Below, piece after piece: positions 1 through 6,543 of a stretch of DNA of 31,206 nt. Below the pieces are notes generated by a model, which was given only the letters and a program-made list of their open reading frames with translations, searched no databases and was not told where the DNA came from. The stretch is from Bacteroidales bacterium UBA1223 (GTDB taxonomy: Bacteria > Bacteroidota > Bacteroidia > Bacteroidales > P3). How positions within the stretch are numbered: position 1 is the stretch's first letter; every line of letters starts with the position of its first letter. Both the position numbers and the translations under genes were made by a program. Location: NCBI GenBank assembly GCA_002309155.1, contig DBXB01000024.1, positions 1 through 31,206 on the forward strand, read 5' to 3'.

Positions 1-99
1 GTCTACGACCGTCGCGACACCATCAAACGCGGTCTGGAAATCACCTGGGAAGCCGAGCTTATGCGCCACTTCACCTGCCAATTCAAACGCTTAGGTTAA
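1..99 (+). CDS. 3' end of an unidentified gene (last 32 codons)
   Basis: An open frame runs from the first base to a TAA at 97-99 and encodes 32 residues beginning VYDRRDTIKRG and ending CQFKRLG. The first codons lie outside the window. The VYDRRDT..RG pattern followed by alternating polar and aromatic residues loosely recalls the C-terminus of large Bacteroidota envelope proteins of the TamB type, but 32 residues are too few to assign a family. It is followed at once by a strong hairpin, consistent with the end of a transcription unit. Coding status is supported by the frame being open to the edge and by the terminator position. Confidence 0.6.
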   Translation, partial: VYDRRDTIKRGLEITWEAELMRHFTCQFKRLG

Positions 100-120
100 T
101 CTTAAGTTTATAAAAACATA

Positions 121-158
121 GAGAAAGGCTTCGAAATATCGAAGCCTTTCTCTTTATT
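121..158. terminator. Intrinsic terminator, probably bidirectional
   Basis: Perfect 13-bp inverted repeat: GAGAAAGGCTTCG at 121-133, loop AAATAT, CGAAGCCTTTCTC at 140-152, followed by TTTATTT. It lies between the convergent ends of the gene stopping at 99 and the lipid kinase whose stop is at 170. On the minus strand the hairpin is followed by CTATGTTTTTATAAAC, so it may serve both genes. Confidence 0.85.
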
Positions 159-169
159 TCTAGATGACA

Positions 170-1087
170 CTACTTAGGCGCCACAAAACGGATTGCCTTA
201 GGCATCTGTTCAATATGAAATTTCTTATTTCTGACAATCTCTCCGTCAACACAGACATCTATCTCATCTGGAGCCTCTATATCGATTGACTTGCCTCGCA
301 GATACACCATCTTGTCCTGTACATCATCACGATGAATGAATGTGCCATCACGGTAAGAGCCTATCAGACGGGCGAAGTTGAGAATCGTCATTGGACGGAA
401 CATACAAATCTCTATCTGTCCGTCATCGTTCTTAGAGAGAGGTGAACACATATAGGCACCTCCCACATAGCGACCGTTACCCATAGTACAGAGCAGTATT
501 TCGCCGTCATTCACCACCTTGCCGTCGACAGAGATGCGACACGGCGTACGACGACCGACAAAGAGAGCCTTTAGTATTCCCGTAGTATATGCGTTTCGAC
601 CTCCAATGACAGGCTTGCGACGCACCTCGGTCATAGTCCGGCACACCACAGCATCAAATCCAAAATTGCATACATTGATGGAGTAGCGGTCACCGACACG
701 CATAACATCCACCTCACGGACATCGCCGTCAACTAGTCGCCGGATATCAAGGAAACCCTCTGCGCCACCGTAATATTTCACATAGTCATTACCACTTCCC
801 ACGGGGAGGCAGGAAACCTCGACATTGTTGTTTCCCACAGCTCCCGTAACCACCTCATTAAGAGTGCCGTCACCACCACAGGCGTAGAACCGCAGCAGGG
901 TGTCGTTTTCACAACGGCAACGCTCTTTGACATAACGGATAGCGTCGCCCTCACACTCAGTTATATAAACCTCACAGGCGTAGTCGTCGCCGAGTCTGGC
1001 AATCTGATCGCGGACAAACTCGGTTGAATCCCTCTTGCCAGCTTTAGGGTTGACTATAAAAATATGTTTTCTCTCAGATGGTTGCAT
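170..1087 (-). CDS. Diacylglycerol kinase catalytic-domain lipid kinase (YegS/DgkB-like)
   Basis: 305 residues, about the usual length for this family of ATP-dependent lipid kinases, which phosphorylate diacylglycerol or related lipids at the inner membrane. Visible motifs are IVNPKAGK near residues 11-18, the nucleotide-binding GGDGTLNEVV at 71-80, and LPVGSGNDYVKYYG from about 95, the counterpart of the family's GTxND segment with GSGND here. The C-terminal half has the beta-sandwich pattern ending in a DEIDVCVDGE strand, as in YegS. No membrane segment is seen, in keeping with a peripheral enzyme. The gene faces away from the small secreted protein at 1266. A 13-base string, GTTGTACGTTATA on the minus strand, lies 20 bases before its ATG and recurs before the gene at 12702. 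The lipid substrate cannot be read from sequence. Confidence 0.9.
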   Translation of the reverse strand: MQPSERKHIFIVNPKAGKRDSTEFVRDQIARLGDDYACEVYITECEGDAIRYVKERCRCENDTLLRFYACGGDGTLNEVVTGAVGNNNVEVSCLPVGSGNDYVKYYGGAEGFLDIRRLVDGDVREVDVMRVGDRYSINVCNFGFDAVVCRTMTEVRRKPVIGGRNAYTTGILKALFVGRRTPCRISVDGKVVNDGEILLCTMGNGRYVGGAYMCSPLSKNDDGQIEICMFRPMTILNFARLIGSYRDGTFIHRDDVQDKMVYLRGKSIDIEAPDEIDVCVDGEIVRNKKFHIEQMPKAIRFVAPK

Positions 1088-1106
1088 ACTTTGCCTCTTG
1101 TTTTTA

Positions 1107-1119
1107 TATAACGTACAAC
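1107..1119 (-). promoter_or_regulatory. 13-base string shared with the 12702 gene upstream region
   Basis: On the minus strand this reads GTTGTACGTTATA and ends 19 bases before the lipid kinase ATG. The identical string is at 12661-12673, 28 bases before the lipoprotein ATG at 12702 and in the same orientation relative to its gene. It could be part of a promoter or transcript start, since TACGTTAT is a poor relative of TAnnTTTG. It could also be chance. Confidence 0.3.
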
Positions 1120-1143
1120 AATAAAAAATATTTCATACTGACA

Positions 1144-1152
1144 TACTTTTTG
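1144..1152 (+). promoter_or_regulatory. Possible -7 box for the 1266 / lepA unit
   Basis: TACTTTTTG resembles the Bacteroidota -7 element TAnnTTTG with one extra T. No convincing -33 TTTG is present. If used, the transcript would have a leader of about 110 bases that contains the 9-bp repeats at 1219-1263. Confidence 0.3.
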
Positions 1153-1218
1153 CAGACCTACTGCGTTTATTATTAACTTTAACCATAACCCTAACTTTAA
1201 ACTCAGATAGAAATAGAC

Positions 1219-1263
1219 ATTAAGGACCTTAAAGACCTTAAGGACACTAAAAATCTTTAAACT
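1219..1263 (+). repeat. 9-bp phased leader repeat before the 1266 gene
   Basis: Five consecutive 9-bp units end two bases before the ATG: ATTAAGGAC, CTTAAAGAC, CTTAAGGAC, ACTAAAAAT, CTTTAAACT. The first three differ by one or two bases. The last is of the CTTTAAAC type also found before clpP. Orientation matches the downstream gene. There is no TCTAGA block here, and the upstream neighbour is divergent. Confidence 0.75.
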
Positions 1264-1265
1264 TT

Positions 1266-1589
1266 ATGAAGAAAATAGCCTTATTCGCCGCCGCCATGAT
1301 GATGTGCATCGGCATCGCCTGCGCTCAGGAGCCAGTAAAGAAAGACAACAACAAGAATCAGACAACACAGGTGGCGAAGCCCCAAGCCGACAAACCGCAA
1401 GCCTCCCCTGGCAAGATGGGCTGTGGCAAGTGCCCTCACCACAATCAGTGCAATAACACCGCTGCCAAACCTGACAACAACAGGACCATGGACAAATCGT
1501 GCGGCAACAACAGCAACTGCCAGAACCACAACGGCAATAAGTCGGACAAAGGTACCGACAAGAACAACACTGAGGCAAAGAAAAAATAA
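1266..1589 (+). CDS. Small secreted Asn/Lys/Cys-containing protein, function unknown
   Basis: 107 residues. The first 20 (MKKIALFAAAMMMCIGIACA) form a clear signal peptide with cleavage likely before QEP. The rest is low-complexity and very hydrophilic, rich in Asn, Lys and Gln, and ends EAKKK. A central patch GCGKCPHHNQC (about residues 52-62), plus single Cys near 79 and 85, could bind a metal or form disulfides, but no family is recognised. The ATG is preceded by 9-bp repeats. The stop is only 11 bases before the lepA GTG, so the two genes are very likely cotranscribed, an unusual partner for lepA. A Cys-rich antisense frame over the same bases is judged a shadow because only this strand gives a signal peptide. 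Confidence 0.75.
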   Translation: MKKIALFAAAMMMCIGIACAQEPVKKDNNKNQTTQVAKPQADKPQASPGKMGCGKCPHHNQCNNTAAKPDNNRTMDKSCGNNSNCQNHNGNKSDKGTDKNNTEAKKK

Positions 1590-1600
1590 GTGACAGCTAA

Positions 1601-3388
1601 GTGAAGAACATCCGCAACTTCTGTATCATCGCACATATCGACCACGGCAAAAGCACCCTGGCCGACCGCCTGCTTGAGGTGACCAACACTGTGTCGCAAC
1701 GCGACATGCAGGATCAGGTGCTCGATGATATGGACCTTGAGAAAGAGCGTGGCATCACCATCAAGAGCCACGCCATCCAGATGAATTACAATCGTGGAGG
1801 TGAGGATTATGTCCTGAACCTTATCGATACCCCCGGTCACGTCGACTTCAGCTATGAGGTGAGCCGCTCCATCGCAGCCTGCGAGGGCGCCCTCTTGGTT
1901 GTCGACGCTACACAAGGCATTCAGGCTCAGACCATCAGCAACCTTTACCTGGCACTTGAGAATGACCTCGAGATTATCCCGGTCATGAACAAGATTGACC
2001 TTGACAGTGCTATGCCCGAAGAGGTCGCCGACGAAATTATCGACCTTTTGGGTTGCACACGTGAGGAGATTCTTTCCTGCAGTGCTAAGACTGGAGTAGG
2101 AGTCCCCGGGATTCTCGACGCCATAGTCGACCGTATCCCCGCCCCTAAGGGTGATGAGAACGCACCGTTGCAGGCGCTGGTCTTCGACTCAGTGTTCAAC
2201 GCCTTTCGAGGCATCATAAGCTATTTCCGTATCGTCAACGGCACCATCAAGACCAATGACTGGGTAAAATTTGTCAGCACTGAGAAGGACTATCATGCCG
2301 ACGAAATCGGTGTGCTCCGTCTCAATATGGAACCCCGGAAAGAACTCAAAGCCGGCGATGTAGGTTATATCATCAGTGGCATAAAGAGCTCGAAGGAGGT
2401 GCGTGTGGGCGACACCATCACCCATGTGCAGAACCCTTGCGACAAAGCCATTGACGGATTTGAATCTGTCAAGCCCATGGTCTTCGCCGGAGTCTATCCC
2501 GTCGACACTGACGACTACGAAGAACTCCGTGCCAGCATCGAGAAGTTGCAGCTCAACGACGCCTCGCTGACTTTTGAGCCTGAGAGTTCACTGGCTCTGG
2601 GTTTTGGTTTCCGCTGCGGATTCCTCGGACTCCTCCACATGGAGATTGTGCAGGAGCGTCTGACCCGTGAATTTAATATGGATGTCATCACCACCGTGCC
2701 CAACGTGCAGTATAAGGTGCAACTGACCAACGGTCAGGAGATTGACGTCTACAACCCGTCGGGAATGCCTGAGCCCAACAACATCAAGGAGGTCTACGAG
2801 CCTTACATCCATGCCCAGATCATCACCAAGGCCGACTACATAGGTCCTGTGATAAAACTCTGCATGGACAAGCGAGGAATACTGAAGAACCAGAACTACC
2901 TCACCACAGACCGTATCGAGATAACCTTCGACCTGCCTCTTGGCGAGGTGGTCTTCGATTTCTACGACAAACTGAAGAGCATCTCCAAAGGATACGCCTC
3001 GTTCGACTACTATCTCAACGGCTTCAAGCCCAGCAAACTGGTCAAACTGGAGATACTGCTCAACGGCGACCCCGTCGATGCCCTCAGCACCCTGACTTAC
3101 GTCGACAACGCCTATCCTATCGGCCGCAAGATGTGCGAGAAACTCAAAGACCTCATCCCCCGCCAGCAGTTCGATGTGGCTATCCAGGCCGCCATCGGCA
3201 GCAAAATCATTGCCCGTGAGACGGTTCGCCAGGTACGTAAGGATGTCACCGCCAAATGCTACGGTGGCGATATCACCCGCAAACGAAAACTGCTCGAGAA
3301 ACAGAAAGAAGGCAAGAAACGTATGCGTCAAGTCGGTAATGTCGAAGTGCCACAGAGCGCCTTCCTCGCCGTATTAAAATTAGACTAA
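1601..3388 (+). CDS. lepA: Elongation factor 4 (LepA), ribosome-associated GTPase
   Basis: 595 residues, full length. LepA is a cytoplasmic translational GTPase that binds the ribosome and influences elongation or initiation under stress. The G-domain motifs are complete: P-loop AHIDHGKST near residues 11-19, switch region KERGITIKS, DTPGHVDF near 78-85 and NKIDL near 132. The EF-G-like domains and the LepA-specific C-terminal domain follow, ending with conserved Arg/Lys-rich segments such as GGDITRKRKLLEKQKEGKKR. The start is GTG at 1601, because MKNIRNFCIIAHIDHGK is the normal N-terminus and no in-frame ATG precedes it. No good Shine-Dalgarno sequence is seen. A TCTAGA-type 9-bp array begins 5 bases after its stop, and no hairpin terminator is visible. 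Confidence 0.98.
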   Translation: MKNIRNFCIIAHIDHGKSTLADRLLEVTNTVSQRDMQDQVLDDMDLEKERGITIKSHAIQMNYNRGGEDYVLNLIDTPGHVDFSYEVSRSIAACEGALLVVDATQGIQAQTISNLYLALENDLEIIPVMNKIDLDSAMPEEVADEIIDLLGCTREEILSCSAKTGVGVPGILDAIVDRIPAPKGDENAPLQALVFDSVFNAFRGIISYFRIVNGTIKTNDWVKFVSTEKDYHADEIGVLRLNMEPRKELKAGDVGYIISGIKSSKEVRVGDTITHVQNPCDKAIDGFESVKPMVFAGVYPVDTDDYEELRASIEKLQLNDASLTFEPESSLALGFGFRCGFLGLLHMEIVQERLTREFNMDVITTVPNVQYKVQLTNGQEIDVYNPSGMPEPNNIKEVYEPYIHAQIITKADYIGPVIKLCMDKRGILKNQNYLTTDRIEITFDLPLGEVVFDFYDKLKSISKGYASFDYYLNGFKPSKLVKLEILLNGDPVDALSTLTYVDNAYPIGRKMCEKLKDLIPRQQFDVAIQAAIGSKIIARETVRQVRKDVTAKCYGGDITRKRKLLEKQKEGKKRMRQVGNVEVPQSAFLAVLKLD

Positions 3389-3393
3389 TAATC

Positions 3394-3467
3394 TCTAGAA
3401 ACTCTAGAGATTCTAGAAACTCTAGAAAAACCAGAAAAACCAGAAAAACTAGAAAAACTAGAAAAAT
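3394..3467 (+). repeat. 9-bp phased array between lepA and the 3478 gene
   Basis: Units start every 9 bases at 3394, 3403, 3412, 3421, 3430, 3439, 3448 and 3457. The first four are TCTAGAAAC, TCTAGAGAT, TCTAGAAAC and TCTAGAAAA. The rest drift to ACCAGAAAA and ACTAGAAAA while keeping register. The array starts 5 bases after the lepA stop and ends about 10 bases before the next ATG. It is one of four TCTAGA-containing arrays in the window. Confidence 0.9.
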
Positions 3468-3477
3468 AATAAATTCC

Positions 3478-4023
3478 ATGTCCACAATCGCCACAGCAAC
3501 AATCATTCTGCTTACCGCAGTTCTGAGCATCTCACTTACCGGTTTTATCTTCTACAAAATAGCCAAGGCTTATTTTGATAACCAGCAGAAAAGTCAGATG
3601 CTGCAGATGAAAATCGACGAGCACAAGGAGTCGCTCAAGGTGGTCACACCCATCCGTCTACAGGCCTACGAACGTATGGCCCTCTATCTGGAACGCATCT
3701 CGCCCAACAGCCTTATCCTGCGCACCTTCCGTCCCGGAATGGACATCAAGGCGCTGCAGACTGCCATGACCAAAAGCATCCGCGACGAGTGGGAGCACAA
3801 CCTCAGTCAGCAGGTCTATCTGACCACTGAAAGTTGGAACCGCATCCGTGAAGCCAAGGAGGAGATGATCAACCTGATAAATGGCTCTGCCGTCAAGTTG
3901 CCTGCCGACGCCGACCCCACCAGCCTTGCCGGTGCCATTTTCGAGAGCTGCGCCAAGAGTAAAATCCCCACTGACGAAGCCATCGAATTCATGAAGAACG
4001 AGATTCAAGAACGCTTTTCGTAA
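3478..4023 (+). CDS. Membrane-anchored conserved protein, function unknown
   Basis: 181 residues. One transmembrane helix lies near residues 5-27 (IATATIILLTAVLSISLTGF), followed by a basic flank and a long, mostly helical cytoplasmic region. The stretch RLQAYERMALYLERISPNSL (about 61-80) matches my memory of a conserved uncharacterised protein widespread in Bacteroidota, but I cannot name its role. It lacks Cys and any catalytic signature. The ATG is preceded by an A-rich leader made of 9-bp repeats, with no Shine-Dalgarno sequence. The stop overlaps the start of the REP-like pair downstream, where the convergent lipoprotein gene ends at 4123. Confidence 0.8.
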   Translation: MSTIATATIILLTAVLSISLTGFIFYKIAKAYFDNQQKSQMLQMKIDEHKESLKVVTPIRLQAYERMALYLERISPNSLILRTFRPGMDIKALQTAMTKSIRDEWEHNLSQQVYLTTESWNRIREAKEEMINLINGSAVKLPADADPTSLAGAIFESCAKSKIPTDEAIEFMKNEIQERFS

Positions 4024-4031
4024 CAATATTA

Positions 4032-4097
4032 GGAACGCGGACGACTCGTCCGCACCATACAGTAACATTACCGGGAACGCGGACGGCTCGTCCGCAC
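4032..4097. repeat. Tandem pair of REP-like palindromes
   Basis: Two 24-base copies lie 42 bases apart, at 4032-4055 and 4074-4097. Each begins GGAACGCGGACG and ends CTCGTCCGCAC. Each holds a dyad: GCGGACGA/TCGTCCGC in copy 1, and the same with one G-T wobble pair in copy 2. The spacer bases before each copy are also alike (TAACAATATTA and TAACATTACCG). They lie between convergent genes, a usual place for REP elements, and could also act as a two-way terminator or transcript stabiliser. No RAYT transposase gene is in the window. Confidence 0.75.
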
Positions 4098-4122
4098 TGC
4101 ATCAGGGAAAACTTGCCGATGC

Positions 4123-4539
4123 TTAGTATCGCTTCATTATGTAGCGGCAATCCCAGTCTATCCCATTGGATTTCGGTGAAAGCACCAACTTGTCGTCGGT
4201 GAGTTCTTCCACCACATACGCTAATCCGTCGCAACAACCACCTTCAAATTCTATCAGTTGCTTGCCATCTTTTTTCGAGAGGGTATATTTATGCCACTCT
4301 GGAAGGCAGTCCGTCCGAGAGTCGGATATCCACACCTTGCTGGATGTAAACTCCATGCAGATATATCCTTCTGGAATATTCTCCTGACCTGCAATGGTTA
4401 TTACGTACGACTGCGCCGTGTTGGTCCATTTCCCTATCAATTGACTGGAATCATCTTTCCCACAACCCGCCAGCAACATTGAGCCCATAGCGAGGATTGT
4501 GAAGAAAACCAACAGGTTAGTTCTTTTGATTGCTTTCAT
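4123..4539 (-). CDS. Lipocalin-like lipoprotein, function unknown
   Basis: 138 residues. An N-terminal signal with lipobox LLAGC places the lipidated Cys at about residue 25 (LAGCGKDDSS), so the protein should be membrane-anchored, probably in the outer membrane. After the anchor comes LIGKWTNT, the opening motif of small lipocalin-like lipoproteins common in Bacteroidota, followed by short beta-strand patterns to the C-terminal CRYIMKRY. Two adjacent Cys (GGCCDG, near 101-102) are a minor oddity. Ligand unknown. The upstream leader (minus strand) holds CTTTTAACC/TTTCAAACC/CTTTAACCC units like those before clpP. It is separated from the Msr fusion gene by 131 bases and probably forms its own unit. 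Confidence 0.8.
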   Translation of the reverse strand: MKAIKRTNLLVFFTILAMGSMLLAGCGKDDSSQLIGKWTNTAQSYVITIAGQENIPEGYICMEFTSSKVWISDSRTDCLPEWHKYTLSKKDGKQLIEFEGGCCDGLAYVVEELTDDKLVLSPKSNGIDWDCRYIMKRY

Positions 4540-4552
4540 AATGAGTAAAGAT

Positions 4553-4610
4553 AAAAAGGGTTAAAGGGTTTGAAAGGTTAAAAGTTGATACGTTAAATCA
4601 GGAGTTAAAG
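4553..4610 (-). repeat. Short 9-bp leader repeat before the 4123-4539 lipoprotein
   Basis: Read on the minus strand towards the ATG at 4539, the leader contains CTTTAACTC, then CAACTTTTAACC, TTTCAAACC and CTTTAACCC, matching the second half of the clpP array. There are only about three clean units, and no TCTAGA block. Confidence 0.6.
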
Positions 4611-4670
4611 GACAATACTTTTCTCAAGTCCGCCCACGTCCCCATGGGCATCTATCATATCTGGTGAACT

Positions 4671-5639
4671 TTATTGTCGCACAATGTCTTTGGCTTTCTT
4701 TGCCAGTTCGAAGAGGGCAACGGGGAGGTGGCAATAACCAGAGGGGTTCTTGTCAAGGTAGTCCTGATGATACTCCTCAGCACGGTAGAAATTGCGGAGA
4801 GGTTCGACCTCGACTTGCAGTGACAAACCGTATTTCTTCGCCTCTTCTGCAACGACCTCGTCAATAATGACTTTGTCTGACGGATTGCTGTAATAGATGC
4901 CAGTGCGGTAACGAGTTCCCTCGTCCTCGCCTTGCTTGTTTAAGCTCGTGGGATCTATCGCCTTGAAATACATTTCAAGCAGGAACCGCAGGCTTACTAC
5001 TGACGGATTATAACGCAGATGCACCGTCTCGGCATAGCCCGTCTTGTCGGTATAGACCTCTTTGTATGTCGGATTTTCAGTGTTGCCATTGGCAAAACCC
5101 ACCTCGGTGAAGGTAACGCCTTCAATAAGTTTCAGATATTTCTCAGCTCCCCAGAAGCATCCGGCGGCGAGCCATATATCCCGCTCACTGCCAAGCGGAG
5201 GCAGCAGGGCGACAATCTTCTCCAGCCATTCGGCATCGACCTCGTCAAAAGTATTCAACTCACGGCTGTCGATGTCAAGCACGGCGACGACGGCACCTTT
5301 CTGTATTACCGGAACCACTATCTCGCTGCGACTCTCGCTGCTACAGGCTATATGGCCGGGAAACTGCTCCACATCAGGCACAACCACAGTGCGACGCTTT
5401 TTCCATGCCGTGCCACAAACGCCATTGCCGTAACCTATATGCATACATGCCACAGGACCCTGGAACGGACCGAGAATCAGTTCTCCGTTATTTACTCGAT
5501 AAAAACCTGTCCACCAGAATCCAAACGTCTCGTGAACCATGGAGGCCATATTCGACATGCAGGCACACGGATCTGACTCATCCTTTAACAGACCCTCAAT
5601 CTGCTTGTATAACAGGGAATAATTATTGACTTTATCCAT
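4671..5639 (-). CDS. msrA: Fusion of free methionine-(R)-sulfoxide reductase (GAF) and MsrA
   Basis: 322 residues in one uninterrupted frame. Residues 1-146 are a GAF-type fRMsr, which reduces free Met-R-sulfoxide. Cys65, Cys75 and Cys99 have the same 10- and 24-residue spacings as E. coli Cys84/94/118, and FPGHIACSSESRSEIVVP is the family signature. Residues 154-322 are MsrA, which reduces Met-S-sulfoxide: catalytic Cys161 in GCFWGAE, YHQDYLDKNPSGY near 290-302 and the likely resolving Cys303. The linker is only about seven residues (PPLGSER). Both halves appear active, so one cytoplasmic protein could treat both stereoisomers, R as free amino acid and S in free or peptide form. The start is 10 bases after the stop of the upstream CHU_C membrane protein gene, so it is the last gene of that operon. 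Confidence 0.95.
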   Translation of the reverse strand: MDKVNNYSLLYKQIEGLLKDESDPCACMSNMASMVHETFGFWWTGFYRVNNGELILGPFQGPVACMHIGYGNGVCGTAWKKRRTVVVPDVEQFPGHIACSSESRSEIVVPVIQKGAVVAVLDIDSRELNTFDEVDAEWLEKIVALLPPLGSERDIWLAAGCFWGAEKYLKLIEGVTFTEVGFANGNTENPTYKEVYTDKTGYAETVHLRYNPSVVSLRFLLEMYFKAIDPTSLNKQGEDEGTRYRTGIYYSNPSDKVIIDEVVAEEAKKYGLSLQVEVEPLRNFYRAEEYHQDYLDKNPSGYCHLPVALFELAKKAKDIVRQ

Positions 5640-5649
5640 CTCAGATAGG

Positions 5650-6531
5650 TTATCTGCTTATCACCAAAGCACCTCGTCTGGTGATTTTGCTGTCGGGTAA
5701 GACCAAGATGTAGAAATAGTTACCATCCGGCAGGTTGTCGCCACAGAAGGTATTCTTATAGTCGTTAGAGGAATAGACACGTCGGTTCTGAGCGTTATAG
5801 ATCTGAACCCTTGCTGTGCCGTATTTCTCCAAATCAGGGATAATCCAACAGTCGTTATAACCGTCGCCATTAGGAGTAATCAAATTAGGCACATTCAACG
5901 TCTGGGGAGTTGGATTGTCAGCGCCGTCACTCACGCTGTCGACAAATGCGGGTTGCTCCTCCTGCAATTTCACCTCCTGCTTTACATTGGTCTGAGTTGT
6001 TGTCGAAGCAGGGACTGAGGCTGAGGCATTGACTTGTGGTTGTTCTGTGACTAAAGTGGTTTTCGAAGCGTTGCCAGTAACTGGCTGGGGTGTCGTGACA
6101 ATGGTGTTGGAGGGTGATTTATCTTTGTCGCTAACGACAGCCTTAGTCTGATTCGCCGGTCTGCCCGTCTCATTATTTTTGTCTGCCACAAGCTGCTCAG
6201 TTAAATAATCCTTAGTCTCTGCGACATCTGAGACATCACTGATGACAGCCTCGGCTACAATCTCTTGGGGCTGTACCGTCTTCGCAGATTCTTTGTCGTT
6301 GCTACCAATCTGAAATAGTGCCACTGCAGTCACCGCGGCAACAGCCAACACACCTGCCGTCACCCACAATCCCCGATGTGGGGCTCTGCTTAGAGCAGAA
6401 TTGGCGCCAGCAGTGGAGTTTGCTGCGAGACGCTCACTTATCGACTCCCACGCACCGGCAGGAGGCTCATCGACGGCGTTCCTCAGATTGTCACTCAGCA
6501 GTTTTTCAATATCAAAATCATTCGTTTCCAT
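5650..6531 (-). CDS. Single-pass membrane protein with CHU_C-type C-terminal domain, possible anti-sigma factor
   Basis: 293 residues in three parts. Residues 1-50 are acidic and helical (DFDIEKLLSDNLR, then PPAGAWESISERL), like the cytoplasmic start of Bacteroidota anti-sigma-like proteins. A transmembrane helix lies near 54-74. A Thr/Val/Gln-rich linker of about 130 residues then leads to a gliding-motility CHU_C domain from about 210, recognised by NLITPNGDGYNDCWIIPDL, IYNAQNRRVY and LPDGNYFYILVL. The gene starts 12 bases after the ECF sigma factor stop and precedes the Msr fusion by 10 bases, which suggests a sigma/anti-sigma pair. A CHU_C domain normally marks T9SS-exported proteins, so finding it on a membrane-anchored protein of this kind is notable. 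The anti-sigma role is inferred from context only. Confidence 0.8.
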   Translation of the reverse strand: METNDFDIEKLLSDNLRNAVDEPPAGAWESISERLAANSTAGANSALSRAPHRGLWVTAGVLAVAAVTAVALFQIGSNDKESAKTVQPQEIVAEAVISDVSDVAETKDYLTEQLVADKNNETGRPANQTKAVVSDKDKSPSNTIVTTPQPVTGNASKTTLVTEQPQVNASASVPASTTTQTNVKQEVKLQEEQPAFVDSVSDGADNPTPQTLNVPNLITPNGDGYNDCWIIPDLEKYGTARVQIYNAQNRRVYSSNDYKNTFCGDNLPDGNYFYILVLPDSKITRRGALVISR

Positions 6532-6543
6532 ATCGTGTATATG

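Noticed and set aside
1180..1200. Telomere-like CCCTAA motif
   Set aside because: Only AACCATAACCCTAACTTTAAAC, an AT-rich leader related to the other leader repeats. No array of a telomeric unit.
1264..1578. Cys-rich minus-strand frame of 104 codons
   Set aside because: Antisense shadow of the small secreted protein. The Cys come from reversed Gly/Ala codons, and the plus strand has a signal peptide.
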